Counted from the first letter of the stretch, positions 27,589-36,681 are shown. The stretch is 38,175 nt of DNA from Haplomitrium mnioides (GCA_049999725.1 JBNGIS010018002.1:15374-53548), one strand, 5' to 3'. The notes: generated by a model from the letters alone, not told the origin. Numbers and translations are program-made.

Positions 27589-27593
27589 TCAAG
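27589..27593. other. Candidate 5-bp target-site duplication, left copy
   Basis: The bases 'tcaag' directly precede the TG end of the left LTR. They are the last satellite bases ('gttgatcaag'), and 5 bp is the usual Ty3/gypsy duplication length. The partner copy would lie past the right edge, so this is unconfirmed. Confidence 0.5.
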
Positions 27594-29172
27594 TGTAGTA
27601 GATGGAGGGTCAATAGCTGTATAAAAGGTAGAAAGGAGTTTCTAACCAGCCCTCCAAAACATATTGTGGGGACTTGGGAGAGTTGTGATCTAAAAGGGGA
27701 ACGAGGAGGAAACTAGACACTCTGTAGATTTGCGGGCAGATTTCCAAACTATATTACAACACGAAGGAGAGTAGAGAACTTAACTGAAAATTGGAGAGAT
27801 CCATCTAAGCTTTCTGATTCTGAATTTCAACTCAATTGATAGAGCATTTTGAAACGCATCCATCAAGCCAAATTTCACTGAAAATTGAGGTGTCTGCACC
27901 GAGATACATTCATATGTCCAAAGGGTCTCTTTGTAAATTGCATGGATGTCGACGGACGGAAAATGTCAACGGAAACTTTTGGCTGTAACGGAAAAAAAAA
28001 GCAATTGCCGGAAAAGGAACTGGTGACTGGAAGGTTACATCGGTCGTTTGAAAGTCCTAGCAGTCGCCAGAAAGTCATAGCGGTGGCCGGAAAGTTGCAG
28101 CGGTTGCAGGGAGCTGGTCGACCTCCCCGAAAAATCCCAAATGTTATCCATGAACAATTGAGAAGAAATTCGCATATTTGAAGGTCAAGATGGTGTATGT
28201 TTCTTGCGTTCTTGGATGCATTTGAAAGCTTTATTTGAGGCGCATCCAACAAGCTATGCAATGTTGCAAATGGTTATTTCTACTAGACATTATGTTCCTC
28301 CATAAAATCAGCTAATTCTAGCATTAGTTGGCTCATATCGGGACTCTTTGATGCTTGCTGCCTTCATTTCCTATCTACAGGGATAGATTTCAGTTAGACG
28401 CTTCTAACACAAGATCAATTAAAGGAAATGAAAAAAACTGAAAAGAAAATTTTGACCAGAATTGAGAGGGAGAGGCAACGCAAATTTTCCAAGTCTCACA
28501 TGCAACACACACTAAACACCAATGCAAAATGCTTACAAACAAAATCTTGATTTACCAGATCATGGCATTGTTTACATTCAGGGCATCAGTTGAGTGCACG
28601 ATTTCTGGAACCAGACTTGACACATACTAAACACATAGAACTCAACAAACATATACCGTAGGATATTTTTGACATGAGGAAAACCATTCCTCCCGACTCC
28701 ACTATAGGCAGCTCAATCGAGATCCTCAAGTCCACCACAGAATGACATTGAGCCATACTCCTCTTTTGGTTTGCCACTGCCTTACCACTTCAGGTCACAT
28801 GGATTAAAGTCTCCCCTACACGTACGTGTATGCTCAACCTTCCTTGCAGAAAATCTCTCCACCACCCATCATCACCAGAAAATCAGAAGAAAAGAAGACA
28901 ATGAATGAGAGAGGCTATGATGGCTAGCAAGAACCCCCTAAAAACATATTTTCCACCACCTTGTATCTCTAATTTTCAGCCAACAGTCTTCTGTCCCTAC
29001 CGCTTAACCATAAACCTGCCACAAGTTGTTTTCCTTTAATATCTTTGGCTGCAAATTTAAAATTGTCGCTTCCTCCTCATGGCTCACTTGAGACTTAATA
29101 AACATCCCAAATAAATTGTTGTCGGCGCTCTTTAACCTCCAATGATAGGTTTGTCAAAGTTGCCTACTGTCA
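27594..29172 (-). repeat. 3' LTR (left copy); outer end tentative
   Basis: The left edge is firm: satellite stops and the sequence shared with 36682 onward starts, beginning TG on the plus strand, which is the terminal CA of the LTR in element orientation. The right edge cannot be fixed by comparison because the other copy leaves the window at the position matching 29088. I place it at 29172 because on the minus strand the LTR would then start TGACAGTAG, just after a purine run AAGGAGGGTAAAAG. Its ends would form a short imperfect inverted repeat (TGACAGTAG against TGTAGTAG). An alternative end at about 29410-29431 is described separately. Small open frames here (28777-28586 minus, 27885-28181 plus) show no recognisable protein. 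Confidence 0.75.
28023..28102. repeat. 20-bp minisatellite inside the left LTR (4 units)
   Basis: Four adjacent 20-bp units start at 28023, 28043, 28063 and 28083, each of the form gtcgccggaaagtcatagcg with substitutions. The first unit is the most diverged. This patch is GC-richer than the rest of the LTR. Confidence 0.75.
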
Positions 29173-29186
29173 CTTTTACCCTCCTT
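29173..29186 (-). other. Candidate polypurine tract, favoured
   Basis: On the minus strand this reads AAGGAGGGTAAAAG and is followed directly by TGACAGTAG, a TG start for the 3' LTR. The polypurine tract primes plus-strand DNA synthesis in LTR elements and always abuts the 3' LTR. A rival purine run (CAAGGAGGGG) lies at about 29432-29441 but is followed by C and TATATT rather than TG. Confidence 0.45.
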
Positions 29187-30076
29187 GTTGTCTTCAAATA
29201 GTTACTTGGCGAAAACTGAAATATACTCACACACACACACAAATATGTCCGCTGGTTCCCTTGATTGTTCTGTGCCTTACATCATTTTCCCTGAACCTAC
29301 TTTAATTCAAGATTTAAAACGAATAAAATTTAGTAGCATATTGTTTTACCTAGCTAAATCCTTAAAATACTACTACCTATATATCATTTTAGTAGCTAAA
29401 AGAGCTATCAGTAGAAGCTCCCTTAATATAGCCCCTCCTTGAGCTTGGAGCGTCCTTGCGACAAGGAGAAACAAGTGTCCACCACTGAAAAGAGTAGCCA
29501 GATAATCTCGGTGAAGTACCAGATTGAAAACCCTGCTGAATGTCGGTGAAGAAGTTTGCAAGTATATTTGGAACCAACCAAAGAAAATCTGCCAATTGAA
29601 GTCGCCAAACAAAAACCTCTTGAAATCTTGTGCATGTCGATTGAATATCGAAGTGATCAAGAGACAAACTGACATGGATACCACTCTAGACAAATCCAGA
29701 AAAAAGAAACTCTCAATGTATAACACTCAACTCCCTTCGCTGGTTTTCTTGCACCCATTGTTGTATCTAATCCCAAAGTTTCCAACACCAATAAGGTTGT
29801 TTGTGACCTTCATTGGTATGACAGCTTAATCCCTCAGAGAGAAAGTAATAGCTCTTTGAAGATTCTGTTCTGAAAAACCAGAGGTGTCAGGAGAGAGTGT
29901 CTATTTGTTTGATCAAAAGTAGAAGTCAAACCCAACCAGAACCACCTACTATAAGACTGGACAACAGAGGACAGCCAAGGATGCACACAAACACAAGGAT
30001 GTTTTGAGCAAGAATTACAAATAGCGAATGGTGGAAAATTGAGTAGAAATTTGAAACACAAAAAAAAACACAACTA
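29187..30076 (-). other. 3' noncoding region between pol and the 3' LTR
   Basis: About 890 bp follow the pol terminator with no recognisable domain in any frame. Open frames of 70-117 codons at 29373-29726 and 29834-30138 overlap one another in different frames and on both strands, and look like chance. A second purine run on the minus strand (about 29432-29441) lies here, so part of this stretch could instead belong to the LTR. Confidence 0.6.
29226..29241. repeat. (CA)n microsatellite
   Basis: A run of about eight CA dinucleotides lies just inside the tentative LTR boundary, in noncoding element sequence. Confidence 0.8.
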
Positions 30077-31318
30077 TCAAGAATAGTAATAGTAAGGAGA
30101 TTCATCCAATGTTTCCAGTTGTAAGGAGCCGTTGGCATGGGCCTGCACCACTCTATAAGGACCTAACCAATTACTCTGTAACTTTGGTGGAAAGTGCATT
30201 GCTCGAGTATCATAAACCAAAACCAGGTCTTGGCTGTTGAATGACCGATTGCGAATATGAGAGTCATGATATCGTTTGGTGACAACCTTGGATTGTACCC
30301 GATTGTTTGTGGCTTGCGTGCGAGTCTCATCCAAATTCTGGAGAGTCATTAATCTCTCCTGCAGAGATTCAGAATCAGGCAGCCTATTGGCTATGGCAAT
30401 GCGAAGGGATGGAATCTGAATCTCTACTCGTAGAATGGCTTCTTGTCCATATAACAATTGGAAGGGAGTATAACCTGTAGTTGTTTTGCTAGTTGTTCGG
30501 TATGCCTAGAGAGCTGCAGGTAGATGTTCATCCTAGTCCAAGGCATGAGAGTCAATAGTGGTCTGCAAAATGCGCTTCAACACTTTATTAGTGCTTTCAG
30601 CTGGACCATTTTCTTGAGGATGATAAGGTGTAGACTTCCTATGCTTAATCTGATAGGTGTGAGTAGGTTAGCAATCACATTGTTGATGAAATGGGTTCTA
30701 CGATCACTAACTAACTCAAGCGGACATCCAAAGCGAGTAAGTATACAAGAATACAAGAAGTTGGTCATTGAGTTGGCATCATCAGTTTGGAGAGCTTTGG
30801 CCTCATCCCATTTGGTGACATAGTCCGTTGCAACCAAAATATAACGATTATGCCGGTAATGTGTGGCTGGATTGATAGGACCCATGAAATCTAAACCCCA
30901 CTTCATAAAGGCTGACAGAGGCAAGATGGGATAAAGGGGCATCTCATCACAAAAGTGAGGTTTGCCAAGGCGTTGGCAACTATCACATGTGCTCACAAAT
31001 GCATGGGAGTCCAAGAAGATGGTTGGCCACCAATATCCAACAAGTAGAAATTTTTGAACTGTTGTCCGCCCGGAGAAATGGCCACCACAAGCAGCACTAT
31101 GGGTTTCACTAAGCACTTTGGGAACCTCCCATGGGAGGAGGCAACGCCGTACCATCTCTACTTAGCTGATATAACATTCCCTCCAAAATAGAAAATGGGG
31201 CACATGAACGAATAAATTGAGCTTGATTTGCTGGTGGGATTGTTGCAGTATAGCAACCGAAAGTGAGAAATATAGTAATGGCTTGACACCATGGGTGATT
31301 GGCCATTTTCAGTAACTA
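30077..31318 (-). pseudogene. Integrase of Ty3/gypsy pol, frameshifted
   Basis: Integrase inserts the element's cDNA into host DNA. The N-terminal HHCC zinc finger is visible in the 31155-30577 frame (His19, His26, Cys57 and Cys60 of that frame, ending CDSCQ). The core has the first catalytic Asp in WGLDFMG (residue 89) and the second in LVSDRRTHF (residue 151; family members usually have Gly after DR). The catalytic Glu is in PAEST at 30596-30598, about 35 residues after the second Asp, as the D,D35E rule requires. A GPY-type motif (LGPYRVV) lies near the C-terminus. Odd features: a frameshift near 31150 moves reading out of the main gag-pol frame, and a second near 30640-30665 restores it. 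Stops lie at 31316, 30533 and 30506, the last two where family members have Trp. No chromodomain is seen before the TGA at 30077. Certainly inactive. Confidence 0.93.
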
Positions 31319-31942
31319 ATCGGAGGTATCATGAGGAGCTCGTTTTGAATCTGTTTGGAAGACTAAATGCATATGCGGTTCGATTGTAGACCCAATGGAA
31401 GAAGATGTTGAATCATGTTCCAAGGAGTTGACTAAGAGATGTGTTGGATCATGGTCATCTTCTGCCAAGAAAAGGAGGGATAAGTCTGGAAATTTGGTAT
31501 CCAAATATGTGGAAGATGGAGAACCAAGTAAACGTGATAGAAAATCAGCATTCCCATGCTTTCGACCAGGTTTGAGTCCCACAATGAACTGAAACTCCTA
31601 TAAGAGGATAACTTATCGTGCCAATCTACCAGTCAGTTCAGCCATATTAACAATATACTTAAGTGCATCATGATCGACGACAAAAATAAAGGGGTTTCCA
31701 AGAAGGTAATGACAGAGTTTCTTGGCAGCAAATACCATGCCCAATGCCTCACGTTCAATGACTAAATAATTGCGCTCTACTTTGCTGAATTGCCTCCCTA
31801 TGTAATAGATTCGTCTCTCCTTCTTGTTTTGAATTTGAGCCATGACCACTTCTATAGCTGTAAGGGATGTATCCACCATCATATAGAATGGGAGGCTCCA
31901 ATCAATTGGTGCTAAATAAGAAAGCAAAGAAAAGATGTTTTA
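31319..31942 (-). pseudogene. RNase H domain of pol and connection to integrase
   Basis: The RNase H domain degrades the RNA strand of the RNA:DNA hybrid during reverse transcription. The open stretch 31927-31613 shows the family pattern: an acidic residue in FYMMVDTS, then a serine in RQFSKVERNY, a glutamate in VIEREALGMVFA, and VDHDALKYI toward the end. After two stops (31613 TAA at a usual Trp position, 31598 TAG) the same frame continues into KPGRKHGNADFLSR. That is the conserved tail preceding integrase in plant gypsy elements. The upstream boundary is a TAA at 31940. The reading frame is the same as reverse transcriptase, so this is part of one polyprotein broken by point nonsense changes and not a separate gene. 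Confidence 0.9.
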
Positions 31943-33220
31943 GATAGTTTCAAAGGCAATTTCGCAGTCTGCTGTCCAATGAAAATCTACTGAAGGACTA
32001 GTGAGTGAATACAAAAGAGCAGCAACAGAAGATAGTTTCTCACAGTAATGTCGATAGTATGTGGCTTTGCCCAAGAAGTGCTAGACATCTTTTACACCCT
32101 TAGGAGCTAGGAGATTAGAAATTGTAGCTACTTTGGCAGGATTTGGATGCATTCCATGTATGGAGACCACATGTCCAAGAAGGACACATGTTGGAGCTTA
32201 AAACTTGCACTTCTTGGGATTTAATAAGATCTCAAATTCATGACAACACTGAAAAGCAAGACTCAGCTTTTGGAGATGGCTATCTGTTGACCTGTACACT
32301 GTGAAATTGTCCAAATAGATTTCAAGGCATTATTGTGGACCTGAAGTGAGAGGTTGAAAAGCTATGATCATTACCCTTTGAAAAGCACTTGGGGCATCAC
32401 AAAGGCTAAATACCAATCTATTTTAAAAGTGACACCCAAATCGAGTAGTGATTGTAGTTAGAGATCTGCTACTTGGGTGGATAGATATCTGGTTATAACC
32501 TGAAAAACCATCCATGAAACTATAACATTCATGACCTGCAACATTGTCAAGAATTGTATGAATAAAAGCAATAGGGAAATGTTCTAGCTCCATGGCAGCA
32601 TTCAAGGACTTAAAGTCCCCACAAATTCTAATTGATCCATCTGGTTTTGGAACCACGACTATTGGGGAGACCCAATCTGTTAGTCCAGCAGGAGAGATAA
32701 CTCCAGCATGAAGCATTCGATTGATATCTTGCTTAACAAGCTCGATGTATTTGGGATTTAACCTGTAGGGCTTGTGTCGCACTAGCTTAACATTGTTCTT
32801 CAATCTCATATGATATTCATAAATAGAAGGAGGAATTCCCAACATCTCATCATATTCCCATGCAAATATATCGATATAGTTAATGATGAGTTCCGTAAAA
32901 GCATGCTTTTGAATGTCACAGATCTGATCATAAACTCTAAGAGCCTTATGCTGGTCAGGAATGACAGGGAGATCTTTAAAACTTGCTGAGATATTGTAAC
33001 AAGGAGTGAGTAGAGATGAGAGTTGCACCTCCTCTTCACTAGGAGGGTCTGGTTGCACAAGGAACCTTGGATATTGAGTGATGCCATGTAGCTCCAAAAA
33101 GGTCTCCTGTAAAGCCTGAAAAGTGGTAGTCCTCTTAGGTTTGTACAAATCAATGGTAATGCGATGCGATTTAGGACCCAACGATAAGGTGCAATCATGA
33201 AAGTTCATCGTGGCTTGGGT
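31943..33220 (-). pseudogene. Reverse transcriptase of Ty3/gypsy pol
   Basis: This domain copies the element's RNA into DNA. The open segment 33208-32423 (261 codons) contains the pre-RT motif IFAWEYDEMLGIPP (residues 114-127), then HKPYRLNP, VSPIVVVPKPDGSIRICGDF (residues 180-199) and the catalytic FMDGFSGYNQI (residues 231-241, Asp233). The frame continues beyond the TAA at 32423 through SLCDAPSAFQRVM to the second catalytic motif, which reads YLDN with AAT at 32306-32308 where active enzymes have Asp. Further stops are at 32330, 32198 and 32081; the last sits before HFLG, where Gln is common. A TAG at 33221 separates it from protease in the same frame. With the changed catalytic residue and five stops, activity is not expected. 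Confidence 0.94.
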
Positions 33221-33950
33221 CTAATGTAGCCACGGGCGTCCAAGGAGAATGGGATACTGATCAATATGCAAGGTAGATATTACCAAAGAAGTGACCAGAT
33301 ATTCTTGATCAGAGATCACAATAGAAACATTTTGGAGTTCTCCTAATGGTGGGACTTCTCGACCATCAGCAACCTTCAAAATAATCTGGGAAGGACATAA
33401 GTGTGCCAATGTATACCAAATCAAATGCATAGTCTTCTTTGTCATTATAATTACTGCAGAGCCAGTGTCAAGATGAGCATCTGGAACTAATAAACCATCA
33501 ATGCATATGGTAGTGCATGGGGTACCAGGGTCATAAAGAGAGACCATGCTTATTGTTGAAGTGGTTGAGGTCAATTCATTTGGGGGAGATGGACTAGGAA
33601 ATATGGAAGGAGAGAAATTCCTCTCCTCTAGCTTCTCATCCCTTCCTCCTACTACAACCTTCCCAATCGGATCTGCTAAAGACAACAAAAGGTTATTATC
33701 CATGTTTTGTAAGGATTTCTTCTTGGCAAAAATTGGATATGCGTCGCTTGAGTCCTCTGAAAGATGGGTCGGAAACGGCTGCATTGGTTCAATTGACGGT
33801 ACGGAGTCTGATTTCAAGGGATGCTGAATAGATGGATGCTTCTTGGTCCAGATTTTAAGCTGTTTATGTCTAAAGGACAAAGCTTTCTTGAGTATCATCC
33901 AAGTTTTAGGCTGAAGAGCTAGCAATTGTCCAAAGGATATTGATGCTGGC
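33221..33950 (-). pseudogene. Aspartic protease of Ty3/gypsy pol
   Basis: This retropepsin-type protease would cut the gag-pol polyprotein. The catalytic signature DTGS is at codons 33469-33458 (residues 153-156 of the open stretch starting at 33925), within HLDTGSAVIIM. The C-terminal half ends in ILLGRPWLH, the conserved end of the plant gypsy protease, immediately before a TAG at 33221. Upstream is a low-complexity linker. The segment just before 33953 carries FGQLLALQP, a conserved motif that precedes protease in many plant gypsy polyproteins. The protease core itself seems intact, but it can only be made as part of the broken polyprotein. It is in the same frame as the neighbours on both sides. 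Confidence 0.9.
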
Positions 33951-34552
33951 TTCTAGACCAGATCTGCTACAATGTCATATGGAGAATGTCCCTCCACTAT
34001 GGTGCTGGTCTTCTTCAAATTTCTGAATCACATGGATAGAGGTTTCCCTTTACTAAGATGGGGTCGAGAAGGCATATCTGCAATGTTCAAGGGCATAGGA
34101 ACTGCTATAGCTGAACTAGCATGTGGTTTCATAACAGGGGGTCTCATTTGCACTAAGTTGGGAGCTTTATGAATGGGTGGAGATTCTAGAGAAATTTTAG
34201 TAGGAGACTCGACTAGGCTTGCTGGAAGTGGACCTGGTGGATGGATTAGCGGCTTTGTGAGCTCTTGTCTAAAACACAGTGTGATATACCTAGGAACCAC
34301 CTGAGTGGATTGAACAGAACGCTCATTGGGATTGGATCCTGATTGTCCAGGTTGTGCAGATACAGTCACATATTGGAAATTTTGAGGGATCAGTGCTTGT
34401 GCTTGTGTTTGAGCATCTGGATAAGTTAAAGGAACAGTTCCTAGTCCATGTACATGAGCAGGCATTAGCGGTGGATAGTGTCCTGTTGTGGCTAGTAGGG
34501 TTGTTGTTGGGAGGTAAGTTATACGAGGAGGGGGTGGAGGCAAAGTACCTTG
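33951..34552 (-). pseudogene. Proline-rich gag-pro linker
   Basis: In the common gag-pol frame the stretch 34543-34028 begins with a run of five prolines and stays rich in Pro, Ser, Thr and Gln (for example PPGPLP, SPPIHKAPN, SSAIAVPMP). It has no enzymatic motif and looks like a flexible spacer between nucleocapsid and protease. The frame continues through a TGA at 34028 and a TAG at 33953. The short block between them (YDIVADLV) resembles the conserved pre-protease region of plant gypsy elements. It is bounded upstream by a TAG at 34553. Confidence 0.7.
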
Positions 34553-35938
34553 CTAATAATATGAAGCTCCTTGTTGTATATGAGGCAAATGAACAAGATA
34601 TGCACCCTGATGGGTCAAAAACTGAGAACCAGGTAAATGATATCCCCATTGCGATTGATATGTGCTATTGTTTGGAATCCTTGCCGAATTCCTTGCTATT
34701 GTTTGGAACTGTTGCAGACGATATGGAGGCTTCTGTGGGCAGTACCTACGAACGTGTCCTAACTGTCCACACTCACAACATGTAACTTAAGAAGGTGGTC
34801 TCCCGGGCAAGTTTTGGGAATACATGGGCTGTGAATTGTTCCTGGGAGGGTATGCATTGAGGGCATGGACTGGAGAACGAGATTGTTCTTGCAACTGAAG
34901 CATGTCACGAAATGCCCTTTGCACTCGACAATCGCTGGTGTTATGGTTGGAAACCATACACGTAGCACACCATTGATTTTGTTTAGGTCTTCTACATGTA
35001 TCTTTTGTGTGACCAGACTTATTGCAATCTGTACACCACAAATTTAAGGGAGTTGGATAGGTAGGTGCCAGTTGTGAATTCACCAATTGAAGCTTGAGAT
35101 TATTCAGCTACTCTATCAACATGTTTGTAACTTCGGTCTTCAATTAAGAAGTAATGGAGGCCATATCCTCCTTCGTGCATGCAGAAGATGAAGAACTTTC
35201 CGTTGGTACCACCGGAGCTAAAATTTGGGCAGCAAGAGTTTATAATGGATAACATGATTTAGCTGAGTACGATGGTACTTGTGGCAGAAATGAGGCTGGT
35301 TGGCCTGTGTGGTCATATGTTGGAGAAGTTTCTTCCATTTTCATCTTCATGCGTTCAAATGCTCGAGCCAAATTGATGGCACACTCTAGTGTATTTGGAT
35401 CTTGGAGGTACATATGAGACTAAATCTGTTGAGGCAGACCACGAATGAATAAGACTACCTGTTCTTCTTGAGGAGGAGATATTGGATGTTTTGCCACCAT
35501 AGACTTAAACCTATTGCTGCAATCCTGAATTGACTCACTAGCATATATTTTAAATTTTAATAAATCATCCCAAGAGCAAGCAGAAAGGCTATTGCTGAAT
35601 CTGGCCAGAAATGCAGCTTTAAGATCATTCCAATTCTGATGGTGTGAGGCCTCATCAAAATACCAATTAATGGCTTGTCCTTCTAAGGTTGCTGGAAATC
35701 AAATATGTAAGACATCTGGCGCATCACCATAGGCCATTGTCATAGTTGTGAATCTATTGATATGTGTGTCCGCATCCACTTTATCATGAACAGGATTGCC
35801 ATAGAATCTATCGCAAATATAGCGAGCACCGATAGGAGCAACAACTGCCATAGGGAAAATAGGGAGACTCACAACTAAGCTAATTGCTGGAGGGGAGGAC
35901 GGAGGACTTGCCAGTCTCAACCTAGGGAAAATAGAAAA
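34553..35938 (-). pseudogene. Gag: retrotransposon gag domain plus three CCHC zinc knuckles
   Basis: Gag forms the virus-like particle and binds the element's RNA. The frame opens after a TAG at 35939; there is no clear ATG start (a TTG opens the longest stretch, and an internal ATG lies in PIFPMAVVAP). The retrotransposon gag fold is recognisable from ATLEGQAINWYF through WNDLKAAFLARFS to EEQVVLFIRGLP (about 35690-35430). The nucleocapsid has two adjacent CX2CX4HX4C knuckles (CTDCNKSGHTKDTC and CATCMVSNHNTSDC, about 35040-34930). A third, CECGQLGHVRRYC, is at 34777-34739. In-frame stops lie at 35699 (TGA, usual Arg position), 35420 (TAG, usual Trp), 35240, 35144, 35108 and 34787. The exact gag/pol border is not visible because the frame is continuous. 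Confidence 0.88.
34739..34777 (-). other. Third CCHC zinc knuckle
   Basis: A perfect CX2CX4HX4C motif (CECGQLGHVRRYC) lies in the gag frame, just downstream of a TAA at 34787 that would prevent its translation from upstream. It is about 50 codons past the tandem pair of knuckles. Confidence 0.88.
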
Positions 35939-36657
35939 CTAAACTTTAACACAATCATATATGTCTTTAGGCCGGGTGTCTTAAGGCACTTCTCCGGTTG
36001 TCTTGGATTTGTCAAAGAACATCTAAGAGATATTGATGATGTGTCATAGAACCCAAGTCCTTAATCTGCAAGAAGAAAATCCTGAATACTTCACTGGTCC
36101 ATAAAGAAAAAAAGAAAGATGCATTCACAAAAGAAATAAGAAGGTTCCAAGACCTCTTGTGCCCTCGAAGAAAGCAAATAGGAAGAAAGAGTAGGAAGGG
36201 TGGATAGCCTATGTTTCCAGGATTGTTTTGACTAAATTAGAAGAACCTATTATGACAAAGAAAATCATAGAATCAAAAGGAAAAAAGATAGTGACCAAAC
36301 AAGCCGTTGGGTTGCGATTTCTTGAAGAAGACTTTACTCTCCACCCAGACTGAGATGGATTGTTGTGACATTCGTAAACTCCATGAAATCTAGTTTAAAC
36401 AAAAGAGACTAAAAGCTTACTGTGGTGAGAAGCTATGGGAAACAGTACCAAAATAACCAATATCGAGGCCAACCAAAAAGCAACAACCTCATGTACGATA
36501 TTAAGATCTCCATTGGAAGCAAAGCGCTCAGCCAATCACAAGAGTGTAAAAACAATTTCACCCCATACCAGCTCAATAGTTTCTGCCATTGGAAGACCCA
36601 TCAAATTACCGCAGACACAACCTCATACATCACAAAAGGCCATGGGTGTTCCAGGAA
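35939..36657 (-). other. Leader (5' untranslated region) of the retrotransposon
   Basis: About 720 bp between the primer-binding site and the gag frame contain no recognisable coding sequence on either strand. Packaging and dimerisation signals are expected here in such elements, but none can be assigned by eye. Plus-strand open frames at 36422-36804 overlap each other in three frames and have no family resemblance. Confidence 0.6.
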
Positions 36658-36675
36658 CGATTCGCCATGGCGCCA
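36658..36675 (-). other. Primer-binding site (tRNA primer)
   Basis: On the minus strand, six bases (TATTTT) after the CA end of the 5' LTR, the sequence TGGCGCCATGGCGAATCG begins. The TGG start complements the universal CCA tail of tRNA, and TGGCGCC preceded by Ts is a common plant gypsy primer-site opening. Which tRNA it matches cannot be decided by eye. Confidence 0.75.
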
Positions 36676-36681
36676 AAAATA

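Larger units (their letters stand above)
1..27593. repeat. 37/42-bp satellite DNA array
   Basis: The whole stretch is head-to-tail copies of an AT-rich monomer. The core reads 'gtgatcatgtgttgagaaca' followed by 'tgcatagttctagttt', giving a 37-bp period. A longer form carries 'gagatgaaaacatg' in place of 'gagaacatg' and is 42 bp. Recognisable types are A (tttggtgatcatgtgttgag), B (cttttgagatttggtgttg), C (cttttgttctttggtgttg), D (cttttgtgcataggtgttg, followed by cattgctatag), E (tttggggatcatgtgttgag plus the 42-bp form) and F (tttgatcatcatgtcttgag). Orientation is constant throughout. No unrelated gene, RNA or transposon interrupts it before 27594. Short open frames of 60-105 codons occur on both strands but are by-products of the repeat, because a 37-bp unit rotates through all three frames. 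The array continues past the left edge. Confidence 0.97.
14150..27593. repeat. Right satellite domain, mostly A-type monomers
   Basis: From about 14.2 kb the array is dominated by the plain A-type monomer (tttggtgatcatgtgttgag) in long loose runs, mixed with a 'cttttgtgattaggtgttg' type. The C-type word 'ttctttggtgttgaaagc' and the F-type word 'tcatcatgtcttgag' are nearly absent. Exceptions are a short left-type run near 15650-15830 and the island at about 24.06-25.04 kb. The D-tag 417-bp periodicity is not seen outside that island. The border at 14.15 kb is approximate. Confidence 0.75.

Noticed and set aside
1-27593. Possible CRISPR-like array, because short repeats recur at a 37-bp period.
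   Set aside because: There are no unique spacers; whole monomers repeat head to tail and vary together. The adjacent plant-type retrotransposon indicates a eukaryotic nuclear genome.
27875-28261. Longer ORFs within the LTRs (128 codons minus and 98 codons plus on the left; 103 codons minus on the right).
   Set aside because: They overlap each other on opposite strands, differ in length between LTR copies and cover the 20-bp minisatellite; no domain is visible.
28586-28777. A 63-codon minus-strand ORF present in both LTRs (also 37673-37864).
   Set aside because: The two copies are LTR duplicates, so their similarity is not independent evidence of selection. The four residue differences include non-conservative ones, and no family is recognisable.
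29373-30138. Possible extra gene downstream of integrase (envelope-like or antisense ORF).
   Set aside because: The open frames are short, overlap in several frames and show no signal peptide plus transmembrane arrangement or family motif that I could defend.
30077-30457. Chromodomain at the integrase C-terminus.
   Set aside because: A GPY-type motif is visible but the frame ends soon after at 30077 with no chromodomain aromatic pattern, so I did not call it a chromovirus.
31155-31306. Separate small gene at the start of integrase.
   Set aside because: It is in the same frame as upstream pol and leads into the zinc-finger region through a frameshift, so it is the integrase N-terminus and not its own gene.
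34323-34785. Plus-strand ORF of 143 codons and a minus-strand ORF of 108 codons over the gag-pro linker.
   Set aside because: They are antisense and alternate-frame shadows of the proline-rich linker, whose frame is shared with gag and protease on either side.
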